Source of the DNA: Acetoanaerobium noterae
Lineage (GTDB): Bacteria > Bacillota > Clostridia > Peptostreptococcales > Filifactoraceae
Assembly (NCBI RefSeq): GCF_900168025.1
Contig: NZ_FUYN01000001.1
Coordinates: 496,001-560,000 of the forward strand
Reading direction: 5' to 3'
Length of the DNA: 64,000 nucleotides
Shown: positions 11,284 to 19,274 of the stretch, piece after piece
Layout: every line of letters starts with the position of its first letter
How positions within the stretch are numbered: position 1 is the first letter of the stretch
The notes under the pieces: model-generated
Database searches by the model: none
What the model saw: the letters and a program-made list of their open reading frames with translations, nothing else
Told to the model about the DNA's origin: nothing
Program-made: the position numbers and the translations under genes

Positions 11284-11946
11284 ATGCATGATTATTTTAA
11301 GCAAATAAAACACCATTTTAAGAACTTCGAGACAAATATAATAGACCATGACAGTGCATTAGAATCATCAGTTTTGATTCCACTTCTCAATATCGATGAT
11401 ACCGTATATGTACTTTTTCAGGTCAGATCAAAGAATATATCTGCTCAGCCGGGAGAAATCTCCTTTCCTGGAGGAAAAAAAGAACTCTCTGACATTAATT
11501 TTATGCAAACAGCTATAAGAGAAACCTGTGAAGAGCTAGGTATAGAAGCTGGGGACATAGAAATAATTGCAGAAATGAATACCTTTGTTGCTCCATTTAA
11601 TATAATAATTCATCCTTATCTTGGGATAATCAAGGATTTTTCGAAAATTAATATAAATGAAGATGAAGTCGACCACATTTTTTTAGTTCCATTATCTTAT
11701 TTTTTTGAAACAAAACCTGATATTTATAATTCTAAAGTGTCCATTATTCCAGATGAAGATTTTCCCTTTAATTTACTCACTAAGGGTGAAAACTATGATT
11801 TTAAAACTGGAAATTATAAAATATTTTTTTACAATTACAACGGTTACATAATCTGGGGTATAACAGCAAAAATTATGAATGATTTTATAAAGCAATGTAG
11901 CAGATTAGATTGTAGCTTAGATACAGCAGCTAAAGGAGGAATTTGA
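11284..11946 (+). CDS. Nudix hydrolase, probable CoA pyrophosphatase
   Basis: A 220-residue Nudix protein. The Nudix box (GX5EX7REUXEEXGU) is read as GGKKELSDINF followed by RETCEELGI. It is preceded by FQVRSKNISAQPGEISFPGG, the CoA-pyrophosphatase subfamily signature. Such enzymes cleave CoA to 4'-phosphopantetheine and 3',5'-ADP. AAGGAG precedes the start, 18 bases after the CobD-like gene, so the two are probably co-transcribed. Substrate assignment is by family only. Confidence 0.88.
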   Translation: MHDYFKQIKHHFKNFETNIIDHDSALESSVLIPLLNIDDTVYVLFQVRSKNISAQPGEISFPGGKKELSDINFMQTAIRETCEELGIEAGDIEIIAEMNTFVAPFNIIIHPYLGIIKDFSKININEDEVDHIFLVPLSYFFETKPDIYNSKVSIIPDEDFPFNLLTKGENYDFKTGNYKIFFYNYNGYIIWGITAKIMNDFIKQCSRLDCSLDTAAKGGI

Positions 11947-11948
11947 TA

Positions 11949-12869
11949 TTGGAAAAACGTAGCTATCTTCCAGAGATTGCAGCAACTTTAATGGCAACTA
12001 TTTTCGGTATGAGCTTTATGTTTTCAAAATTAGCACTTGCAAATCATACACCCATAGAGCTAATTGCTCATCGTTTTTTACTAGCCTTTCTTATTATGAG
12101 CATACTGGTACTTTTTAAGGTTATAAAAATCGACCTAAAGGGAAAAAATATGAAAAATTTATTTTTGTTAAGCTTTGCTCAGCCAATCTTGTATTTTATT
12201 TTTGAAAGCTATGGCATAAAGTATTCCGCATCCTCTCAGGCTGGGATTATGATTGCCCTTATTCCAGTGTGCGTAGCTATTCTAGGAACTATATTTCTGG
12301 GAGAAAAAAATACTAAGCAGGAAATTTTCTTCATACTTTTATCTGTAGCTGGTGTTGTATATATAGCTTACGGAAAACAGGTTGATGAAAGCTCAAGTCC
12401 TATAGGCATTATCTTACTTTTAGGAGCTGTAATTTCGTCTTCTGTTTATAGCATTATTTCAAGAAAAATCTCTGGGGAATTTACCTCATCAGAGAGAACA
12501 TATTCTATGATGCTATATGGAGCTTTAGTGTTTAATGCTATAAACCTAGCTACACACATAAATAACGGTAATCTAAATCAATATTTTACTCCATGGTCAG
12601 ATCCAGCATTTGTTACAGCTTTGCTATATCTCGGAATAGTATCTTCGATAATCGCTTTTTTCCTATCCAACTATAGCCTCACGTATCTAGAAGCATCAAA
12701 AGCATCAGTTTTTGCAAACTTAGCAACTGTTGTCTCTATAATAATGGGTACAGTTTTTCTAAAGGAAAGCTTCTCAATTAACCAAATAATTGGTTCACTC
12801 ATGATATTAGTAGGCGTATTCGGAACTCAGTACACTAATATAATGCAAACAAAAAACAGGACCGCGTAG
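11949..12869 (+). CDS. EamA/DMT-family transporter
   Basis: About 306 residues forming ten hydrophobic segments in two EamA repeats (about 10-140 and 150-295). The repeats carry FGMSFMFSKLAL at the start and LEASKASVFANLATVVSIIMGTVFLKE near the end. Family members export amino acids or other metabolites; the substrate is unknown. I place the start at TTG 11949, where GGAGGA is 8 bases upstream. An in-frame TTG at 11943 lies too close to that site. The coding end overlaps the terminator hairpin, so the last codons are part of its stem. Confidence 0.88.
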   Translation: MEKRSYLPEIAATLMATIFGMSFMFSKLALANHTPIELIAHRFLLAFLIMSILVLFKVIKIDLKGKNMKNLFLLSFAQPILYFIFESYGIKYSASSQAGIMIALIPVCVAILGTIFLGEKNTKQEIFFILLSVAGVVYIAYGKQVDESSSPIGIILLLGAVISSSVYSIISRKISGEFTSSERTYSMMLYGALVFNAINLATHINNGNLNQYFTPWSDPAFVTALLYLGIVSSIIAFFLSNYSLTYLEASKASVFANLATVVSIIMGTVFLKESFSINQIIGSLMILVGVFGTQYTNIMQTKNRTA

Positions 12870-12880
12870 TCCTGTTTTTT
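12851..12880. terminator. bidirectional terminator overlapping the eamA stop codon
   Basis: AAAAAACAGGAC pairs perfectly with GTCCTGTTTTTT around a 6-base loop. The TAG of the EamA gene lies in the loop and stem. It also stands 6 bases beyond the sortase stop, serving two convergent genes. Confidence 0.9.
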
Positions 12881-12885
12881 GTTTG

Positions 12886-13527
12886 CTATTTAATTTCCGA
12901 TAGTGGTTTTTCCTCTATAAGCTTTGCTTTTACTATTAATCTTTGTTTATTCGAATACATTGGATGGCATGTTATAAGTGTAATTGTAGGCACATCCAAA
13001 TCTGGTTCTAGAACGTGAATATCAGTTGGCTTTACAATCAAAATGTCATATACCTCATATTTTTGCTGAGTTGTCTTTGTCTTTATATAAACTTCATCTA
13101 GCAGTCCAAGCTCTCCTAGCCTATTAAAAAATCTTGAAAAGGTATGGCTTCTATGACCTGCAAATGCAGCATTCCCAATTTGTCCTGGCATAGGCGTTTC
13201 TTTCATATGTCCTATTGCCTGAAGCAAAACCTTTTCAGTAGTTCCTTCCATTAACGGGAGCGTTAGTTCAATCCTCGGGATATGGATTATCCCTATAACA
13301 GAGCCTATATCGATTTTGCTATTGTCATTTGAGTTTATATCTACAATTACAAACTCGCCTTCTTTTAAAGGCTCTCCCTCATCGGTGGAGGAAACAGTCT
13401 GAAAGGTCTCTTCAAAATCCCTTATCATCTCATCTTGTTTATTTTTATTGTAGATATTTCCTCCAATAGGAATCAAAATCAAAATAAGGCCTAATATTAT
13501 CAGTATCAAGGATATCTTCTTTTTCAT
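12886..13527 (-). CDS. class D sortase
   Basis: A membrane-anchored transpeptidase of about 213 residues with one N-terminal hydrophobic segment (about 5-23). The sortase barrel contains the catalytic histidine H125 (AFAGHRSHTF), the cysteine C187 in LITCHPM, and R196. These enzymes cut a sorting signal and attach the protein to peptidoglycan or to another protein. The ATG at 13527 is chosen because GAGGAG lies 9 bases upstream; a longer in-frame start has none. No LPXTG-type substrate is encoded nearby, so its target must be elsewhere. It runs from its own promoter region. Confidence 0.93.
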   Translation of the reverse strand: MKKKISLILIILGLILILIPIGGNIYNKNKQDEMIRDFEETFQTVSSTDEGEPLKEGEFVIVDINSNDNSKIDIGSVIGIIHIPRIELTLPLMEGTTEKVLLQAIGHMKETPMPGQIGNAAFAGHRSHTFSRFFNRLGELGLLDEVYIKTKTTQQKYEVYDILIVKPTDIHVLEPDLDVPTITLITCHPMYSNKQRLIVKAKLIEEKPLSEIK

Positions 13528-13616
13528 AGTAAACGCTCCTCGTATAGTAAATACTACAGAAATCATCTGCTAAGCAATCACTTTTTATTAACTAAATTAT
13601 ACCATAGCTTAGTCAG

Positions 13617-14201
13617 TTATTTTAAATATTCCTGCTCATATCCATACATAAAAGCTTTTTTATTTAGCTCTACAAATTTAGCAGGTAGATATTGTTCAAA
13701 GGTTTTAAACCAAGTTTCAACAGAAATATCCATATATCTAGCAGCAATTCCTAAAAGCAATATATTTGCTATTGCTGGATTTCCCATTTTTGCTCCTGTT
13801 GCAGTAGCATCAAGAGATATCACCTCAGATTTTTGCTTCATATTTTCTAGCACATCCTCAGGATATTCTTTATCTCCTTGCTGAACTAAAGTCGGAGCTA
13901 TTTCATACTCATTTATGATAGCTATAGAGTCTTTTTGCTTTAGCATATGCTTCCATCTTTTAGATTCTAGCTTTTCAAAAGCAATGAGTATATCTGCATC
14001 TCCTGGAGCTATATTTGGAGAGTGAATTTTTTCACCCATCTTAACACTTCCCCATATAGTACCACCTCTTTGAGATAAACCAATTACGTCATTTGTTTTG
14101 ACATCAAGTCCTGATAAAAAAGCAGCTTGTGATATTATTTGAGTAGTTAGAACAAGCCCTTGTCCGCCTACTCCAGCTAAGATTAAATTTTTATTTTTCA
14201 T
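13617..14201 (-). CDS. iorB: indolepyruvate ferredoxin oxidoreductase, beta subunit
   Basis: A 194-residue gamma-type domain protein beginning NLILAGVGGQGLVLTTQII, with RGGTIWGSVKMG and DILIAFEKLE further on, as in IorB. With IorA it oxidatively decarboxylates aryl-pyruvates from aromatic amino acids to aryl-acetyl-CoA and reduces ferredoxin. Its start overlaps the end of iorA by 11 bases, and its ribosome binding site (AAGGAGG) lies inside the iorA coding end. Translation of the two is probably coupled. Confidence 0.95.
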   Translation of the reverse strand: MKNKNLILAGVGGQGLVLTTQIISQAAFLSGLDVKTNDVIGLSQRGGTIWGSVKMGEKIHSPNIAPGDADILIAFEKLESKRWKHMLKQKDSIAIINEYEIAPTLVQQGDKEYPEDVLENMKQKSEVISLDATATGAKMGNPAIANILLLGIAARYMDISVETWFKTFEQYLPAKFVELNKKAFMYGYEQEYLK

Positions 14202-15993
14202 GGCTACCTCCTTGCTCTACTTCGCTTCTTTTTATTGCATTTACTGGACAAACCTGAGCACAAATAGAACATCCTACGCATTGATTTTTGTCTATAGATG
14301 ACTTGAGTTTTTCAATTCCCTCATATTTTTTCATTCTAAGTGGAGGGCAATTAGTTTTTATACAAGTTTTACATCCTATACAAATATTAGGGTCCACATA
14401 AAAATGAGGCTCTTTGATTTTAAATTTAAGTGCGCAAGGTCTAGATGTAATAACTATAGAAATTCCAGGTCTTTTTATGGCTGCATTAATAACTTCCTTG
14501 GCCTTAGGATAATCAAACTGATCTATTCTTTGAATATCATCATAGCCCATAGTTTTTAAAAGCTCATCTATACTTATATCTTGCCCTACATTATCTCTAT
14601 GCTTTGAACTTGCTGTAGGCTGTCCACCAGTCATAGCAGTTGTTCCGTTATCAAGCACTAGCATAGTTATATTTTCATCACCTTTAAGCTGGTATCTAAG
14701 ATTTGCAAAGCCTGTAAGTCCACTATGAAAGAAAGTTCCATCACCTATAACTCCAACTACAGGTCTTTCATCTCCTATTTTATCCATGGCAAGCCTCATA
14801 CCTTTAATCATTCCAAGAGAAGCTCCCATGCTTATGTTGGTTTTTAAAACTTCAAAAGGATATAAAATACCCATGGAATAACATCCAATATCCCCTACTA
14901 CTAAAGCCTTAGCTTTTTTAAGTATGTCAAATACTGGTCTGTGTGGACATCCAGAGCAGAAAAGTGGGCCTCTAGAAATTGTTTCTTCCACCTTAGCTAC
15001 CTCATATTTCGTTTCATTAATAAGCCCAGCATCTTTAAGTCCTTTTTCAATTACATCTATATTCAATTCACCTGTAAATGAGAACCATTTTTTACCTTCA
15101 CAAGATATGCCTTCAATTTTTAATTCATTCTCTATAAAAGGCATCATTTCTTCAATAATCACTATACGAGCATATTTTTTTGAAAGCTCTTTTATTTTAT
15201 CCATAGGTAAAGGATAAACCATACCAAGCTTAAGCACGCTAAGCTTATCTGTTACTTCCATCAGGTTTTCATAAGCCAACCCTGAGGTAATAATAAGTAC
15301 ATCGTCACTTACATGGTTTAATTTGTTAACGTTTGCCTCATTTGCCCATTTTGATAGCTTTTCAATTCTTTCTTGCATATTAAATTGAGCTTTAAAGGTA
15401 TATGGAGGTAGCATACAGTATTTTGCAGGATCTTCTTCAAATTTGTTGCTTGGAACTTCTTTTCTTTCCTCTAGCTCAACAACGCTTCTGCTGTGACAGA
15501 GTCTACTAGTAATTCTAAGCATCATAGGCAAATTATATTCTTCACTTAACTCAAAAGCTAACTTTGTATAGTCTTTCGCTTCTTGAGAATTACTCGGATC
15601 TAAAATAGCCATATTAGCAAATTTTCCAAGTATACGGTTATCTTGCTCATTTTGAGAACTAGCCATTCCTGGGTCATCCCCAGTAACTAATAAAAATCCT
15701 CCATTTAAATGAGTTTGAGTAAAAGTCATAAGTGGATCCATTGCGATATTTACACCTACGTGCTTCATGGACACCATACTTCTCACTCCACCCATAGAGC
15801 TTCCTATAGCGACTTCTAGAGCCACCTTCTCATTAGTAGAAAACTCCGCATAAATTTCAGGAAATTCTCTAACATGCTCTAGCAATTCCACCGTCGGGGA
15901 ACCTGGGTAGCTTGCTGCGACTTTTCCACCCGCTTCATAAAACCCTCTTGCTATAGCAGCATTACCTGACATAACCTGTTTTTCAATTGGCAT
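14191..15993 (-). CDS. iorA: indolepyruvate ferredoxin oxidoreductase, alpha subunit
   Basis: About 600 residues: an N-terminal pyrimidine domain (GNAAIARGFYEAGGKVAASYPGSP), a TPP-binding domain (GDIGCYSMG near 375, VIGDGTFFHSGL near 415, then DNGTTAMTGG), and a C-terminal pair of [4Fe-4S] motifs (CIGCKTCIKTNCP and CVGCSICAQVCPVNA). This is the standard IorA layout. It works with IorB in fermentation of aromatic amino acids. The ATG at 15993 has GGAG 9 bases upstream; an in-frame GTG at 16002 overlaps that site and is unlikely to be the start. A leader of about 170 bases precedes it. Confidence 0.96.
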   Translation of the reverse strand: MPIEKQVMSGNAAIARGFYEAGGKVAASYPGSPTVELLEHVREFPEIYAEFSTNEKVALEVAIGSSMGGVRSMVSMKHVGVNIAMDPLMTFTQTHLNGGFLLVTGDDPGMASSQNEQDNRILGKFANMAILDPSNSQEAKDYTKLAFELSEEYNLPMMLRITSRLCHSRSVVELEERKEVPSNKFEEDPAKYCMLPPYTFKAQFNMQERIEKLSKWANEANVNKLNHVSDDVLIITSGLAYENLMEVTDKLSVLKLGMVYPLPMDKIKELSKKYARIVIIEEMMPFIENELKIEGISCEGKKWFSFTGELNIDVIEKGLKDAGLINETKYEVAKVEETISRGPLFCSGCPHRPVFDILKKAKALVVGDIGCYSMGILYPFEVLKTNISMGASLGMIKGMRLAMDKIGDERPVVGVIGDGTFFHSGLTGFANLRYQLKGDENITMLVLDNGTTAMTGGQPTASSKHRDNVGQDISIDELLKTMGYDDIQRIDQFDYPKAKEVINAAIKRPGISIVITSRPCALKFKIKEPHFYVDPNICIGCKTCIKTNCPPLRMKKYEGIEKLKSSIDKNQCVGCSICAQVCPVNAIKRSEVEQGGSHEK

Positions 15994-16189
15994 TTTTATC
16001 ACTCCTGTTCTTAAGCTTTATCTATTAACCTACATAAAGAAATTACCCCATTAGGAATATTATTAACCATATTGTTTTAATATGTTCATAAAATAAATAT
16101 TTCGTGGCTGTTTTCAAAATCGTATTGAGGGTAAATAAATGAGGTAATAGTGTTTTATAATATTATATTTTTGAATGGAGGCTAAAACT

Positions 16190-16687
16190 ATGAAAAATGC
16201 AACAGAAATTCTAAAATATGCAATGAATATGGAAAGAAAGGCTCAAGAATTTTATAACTTCTACAAAGACAAGGTTTCTAGCAAAAAAATCAAGGAACTC
16301 TTTGAAGGCTTAGCATCAATGGAAGAAGAGCACTACAGCATTTTAGAAAGACAGCTAGACTCCCTTGAGAAAAATAACAGCTTTACTGAAATCAACTTAA
16401 ATGAAGCTGATGGAGAAAGTATCATTCAAAATAAAACTAAAGATTTAGAGCATGTTGATTTTGAATATGATTTATCTGATTTACCAATACTTAGAATGGC
16501 TTATGCTATGGAAAATGACTTTGCTACTTTCTATGAAAAAGCATTAGAGCAAACTGAAGATGAGCAAGCAAAATATTTATTAAGCACTCTTGCCAAATGG
16601 GAAAGAGAGCACAGAGATTCCTTTGAAGAGGAAGTTAAAAATGCTATGCAATCTACTTGGTTTTCACAAAGCTTCTATCCATTTTAA
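16190..16687 (+). CDS. ferritin-like diiron (rubrerythrin-type) protein
   Basis: A 165-residue four-helix protein with the four carboxylate/histidine motifs of the rubrerythrin diiron site: MERKAQEFYNFY, MEEEHYSIL, AMENDFATFYEKA and WEREHRDSFEEE. It lacks a rubredoxin domain (no CxxC). Family members reduce peroxide or store iron in anaerobes; which applies here is not visible. The ATG at 16190 has GGAGG 9 bases before it, while the upstream in-frame ATG at 16175 overlaps that site. It stands alone. Confidence 0.85.
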   Translation: MKNATEILKYAMNMERKAQEFYNFYKDKVSSKKIKELFEGLASMEEEHYSILERQLDSLEKNNSFTEINLNEADGESIIQNKTKDLEHVDFEYDLSDLPILRMAYAMENDFATFYEKALEQTEDEQAKYLLSTLAKWEREHRDSFEEEVKNAMQSTWFSQSFYPF

Positions 16688-16691
16688 CGAA

Positions 16692-16719
16692 AAACTCCTA
16701 GTCATTCGACTAGGAGTTT
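16692..16719. terminator. bidirectional terminator
   Basis: AAACTCCTAGTC pairs perfectly with GACTAGGAGTTT around a 4-base loop. It is shared by the convergent ferritin-like and response-regulator genes. The stop of the latter (16710) lies inside the stem. Confidence 0.88.
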
Positions 16720-17363
16720 GTTAGTTTTTGTTTGATTGCAAAAATTGCTGCTTGAGTTCTATCTTGAAGATCTAGCTTTCTAAGAATACTTGAAACATGG
16801 TTTTTAACAGTTTTTTCACTGATTACTAAATGATCTGAAATATCTTTGTTACTCATACCTTCAGCTATCAGAAGAAGAACTTCGTACTCTCTTCTCGTAA
16901 GTGAGTCTACCCCTGATTTTATGTTTCTACTTACTCTTTGTCTGTTGATTTCTTTAAACAGCTCTCCTGCAAGATTAGGATGAATATAGCTTCCTCCATT
17001 ATAAACAGCCTCAATAGCCTTTACAAGTGAATCCGTTTCAGCATCTTTAAGCATATATCCATTTGCCCCTAGGTTCAAAGTCTCAATTAAATACTCTCTA
17101 GTGTCGTATACTGTAAGCATTATTATCTTAGTTTCAAAATCCATCTGCTTCATTTTCTTAAGGGTTTCTATACCGTTCATATTTGGCATATTAATATCTA
17201 AGAGTACAATATCTACTGGGTTTTGCTCTATATAATCCAAAGCCTCATATCCGTCTGCCGCTTTAAAAACTACTTCGAAGTTGTCTTCCATCTCAAGAAT
17301 TTTTGTCAAACCCTCTCTCATTAAGGCGTGATCATCAACTATCATAATTTTTATTTTATTCAT
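16710..17363 (-). CDS. degU: NarL/DegU-type response regulator
   Basis: A 217-residue regulator. The receiver domain has the acidic pair D10/D11 (IVDDHALMREGL), the phospho-acceptor D56 (LLDINMPNMNG) and a K near 106. The C-terminal LuxR-type helix-turn-helix reads SLTRREYEVLLLIAEGMSNKDIS and ISEKTVKNHVSSILRKL. The ATG at 17363 sits inside the kinase stop region (8-base overlap) with GAGGAG upstream. Its partner is the DegS-like kinase. In Bacillus this pair controls exoenzymes and competence; targets here are unknown. Confidence 0.9.
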   Translation of the reverse strand: MNKIKIMIVDDHALMREGLTKILEMEDNFEVVFKAADGYEALDYIEQNPVDIVLLDINMPNMNGIETLKKMKQMDFETKIIMLTVYDTREYLIETLNLGANGYMLKDAETDSLVKAIEAVYNGGSYIHPNLAGELFKEINRQRVSRNIKSGVDSLTRREYEVLLLIAEGMSNKDISDHLVISEKTVKNHVSSILRKLDLQDRTQAAIFAIKQKLTNS

Positions 17364-18513
17364 TTGGCTCCTCCTCATTAGGTATACTAAACATAATTTT
17401 AGTCCCTTTTCCTACTACAGATTTTATTGTTATTGAACCATGAGCTATTTCTGCTCTTTCTTTCATAGAAGAAAGCCCAAAAGACTTATCTTTGGCTTCC
17501 ATAAGGCTGTCGGCATCAAAGCCTTTTCCATCGTCAGAAACACTGCCATTTATAGAGTCCTGTCTAACGTCCATACGTATAACGACATTTTTCGCTCCAG
17601 AATGCTTTATTATATTATTTAGAGATTCTTGGACAATCCTATATACGATTAGCTTGTTTAAGGAATTGAATATTGGATAATCAGAAATTTTCTTTATCTC
17701 AATTGCAATATTCTTTTCATAACTCATATCCGCAGCCATACGCTCAATCGTAGGAATAAGACCAACCTCATCTAAAGATATAGGTCTCAAATCGTACATT
17801 ATACCTCTGATTTCTTTTAAAACTGCTCTAAGCTGTGTTTTGATGTCCTTTAGTTCATCCTCTATATGTATATTGCCTCTTTTTAAAAGCTTCTCAACAA
17901 TCTCTGTTTTTATCACCAAAGACGCAATATTTTGAGCCGGACCATCGTGAATATCTCTTGCAATTCTCCTTCTTTCCTCTTCTTGAGCCTTGATAATCTT
18001 CATTCCGATTTGAGTTTTATCCTCTAAATTACTTATTGTTTTTCCTAAATCCACTAAATCTGATACCAGAAAATCCATTACAGATTTCATTTTAGACATT
18101 AGACTTTCAGCTTGCTCTACTATTTCATAATTTTTTTTAAGTCTGATTTCTAGCTGATTACGCTCTCTAATAAGATTTTGTTCCTCTTCTCTTTTTAAAA
18201 GAAGCTGAACTTGCTTATCTTTAGCTTCATTATAAGCTTTTCTAATATCACTCTCAGAATATTCTCCTATATTTTTGCTTACTAAAAAAAGTTTTTGCCT
18301 GCTTTCCTTTTCTTCCTTAGTAAGCTTCTCTGCCTCTTTTATTACAACTAGAACCTTTGCTTTAAATTTTTCTATTTCTTGAAGAATTAATTCGCATTCC
18401 TTTAAAACGTTTTCAGAAATATTGAATATCTCTTCCTGTCCACTTTGAATAGATAAAATGACATCATTTATTACTTTGTCCAAACTCTTAGGAGAAAACC
18501 CTGACTCATTCAT
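17356..18513 (-). CDS. degS: DegS-type sensor histidine kinase
   Basis: A soluble 385-residue kinase with no membrane segment. The first 160 residues form a long coiled coil like the DegS sensor domain (PF05384). The HisKA_3 motif EEERRRIARDIHDGPAQN carries the phospho-histidine H189. The ATPase domain shows YRIVQESLNNIIKHSGA, DDGKGFD and GLSSMKERAEIAHG. A cytoplasmic signal is expected because the protein lacks an extracellular domain. It is translationally coupled to the response regulator. Confidence 0.92.
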   Translation of the reverse strand: MNESGFSPKSLDKVINDVILSIQSGQEEIFNISENVLKECELILQEIEKFKAKVLVVIKEAEKLTKEEKESRQKLFLVSKNIGEYSESDIRKAYNEAKDKQVQLLLKREEEQNLIRERNQLEIRLKKNYEIVEQAESLMSKMKSVMDFLVSDLVDLGKTISNLEDKTQIGMKIIKAQEEERRRIARDIHDGPAQNIASLVIKTEIVEKLLKRGNIHIEDELKDIKTQLRAVLKEIRGIMYDLRPISLDEVGLIPTIERMAADMSYEKNIAIEIKKISDYPIFNSLNKLIVYRIVQESLNNIIKHSGAKNVVIRMDVRQDSINGSVSDDGKGFDADSLMEAKDKSFGLSSMKERAEIAHGSITIKSVVGKGTKIMFSIPNEEEPNE

Positions 18514-18598
18514 AACCTTCTAGCCCCTTAAATTATTATAAATATAATATACAGTTTTTTCTACAAATTGCTATATAGAATTTAGCTAAATTGCAAAA

Positions 18599-18617
18599 AA
18601 AGAGCATATAGCCCTTT
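18599..18617 (-). terminator. short terminator after cheW
   Basis: A 7-bp stem (AAAGAGC with GCCCTTT, one G-U) with a 5-base loop lies 5 bases past the cheW stop. Seven U residues follow on the minus strand (complement of 18594-18600). Confidence 0.65.
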
Positions 18618-18621
18618 ATTT

Positions 18622-19071
18622 TTACATGTCTAGTAGTTCTTTTTTCTCAGTTTCATTTAGAACTTGTACTAAGTCTAATATTATAACCATTCTTTCTTCT
18701 AGCTTTCCTATACCTTCAATATATTTTTTATCCTCGCCTGCAATAATAGCTGGAGTTTCTTGAATTTGACTATCGTCCATTGTTATAACTTGAGAAGCAT
18801 CATCAACCATAAATCCAACAAGCTTATCCTCAAGATTAAGAACCAAAACTCTATGAGCTACATTAGCTGTTTCCTCAGGCTTTGAAAATCTCTTTTTAAG
18901 GTTTATAATAGGAGTAATTTCTCCTCTAAGATTTATTATACCTTCCACAAAGTGAGGAGTATTAGGAACCTTAGTCACCTCAACGAATTCAGTCACTTCT
19001 TTTACTCTCATAATATCAATGCCATATTCCTCTTCGTCAAGTTTAAAAACTACATATTTTCTTTCAGCCAT
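18622..19071 (-). CDS. cheW: chemotaxis coupling protein CheW
   Basis: A single CheW domain of 149 residues. It begins KYVVFKLDEEEYGIDIMRVKEV and has the conserved INLRGEITPIINLKKRF, followed by LVGFMVDDASQVI and EGIGKLEERMVIILDL. CheW couples chemoreceptors to the CheA kinase. No other chemotaxis gene lies nearby; it follows a DUF896 gene by 12 bases and may be the last gene of that transcript. Confidence 0.95.
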   Translation of the reverse strand: MAERKYVVFKLDEEEYGIDIMRVKEVTEFVEVTKVPNTPHFVEGIINLRGEITPIINLKKRFSKPEETANVAHRVLVLNLEDKLVGFMVDDASQVITMDDSQIQETPAIIAGEDKKYIEGIGKLEERMVIILDLVQVLNETEKKELLDM

Positions 19072-19083
19072 CCTAAGCCCTCC

Positions 19084-19257
19084 TTAATTTTTTTGAATTT
19101 TAATACTATCTAGCTGTTGTCTTAGATTATTCTTAAATCTATTTACGTATTCTTGCCTTAAATTTTTCTGCTCTTGCTTTTCTATGTCATTCAAACCTTC
19201 TTGCTTAGATTTCTTTGAAAGAAAGTTTATTCTTTTTACCAATTCTTCTTCCGACAT
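19084..19257 (-). CDS. DUF896 (YnzC-type) small protein
   Basis: A 57-residue protein: it begins MSEEELVKRINFLSKKSKQ and continues with GLNDIEKQEQKNLRQEY, R-x-N-N-L-R-x-Q-L and a basic C-terminus. This matches the DUF896 family of short helical proteins, whose Bacillus member YnzC sits in an SOS operon. The function is unknown. AGAGGTG lies upstream of the ATG. It is packed between the MocR gene (17 bases upstream) and cheW (12 bases downstream), suggesting one transcript. Confidence 0.85.
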   Translation of the reverse strand: MSEEELVKRINFLSKKSKQEGLNDIEKQEQKNLRQEYVNRFKNNLRQQLDSIKIQKN

Positions 19258-19274
19258 GGTTCACCTCTTACTCA

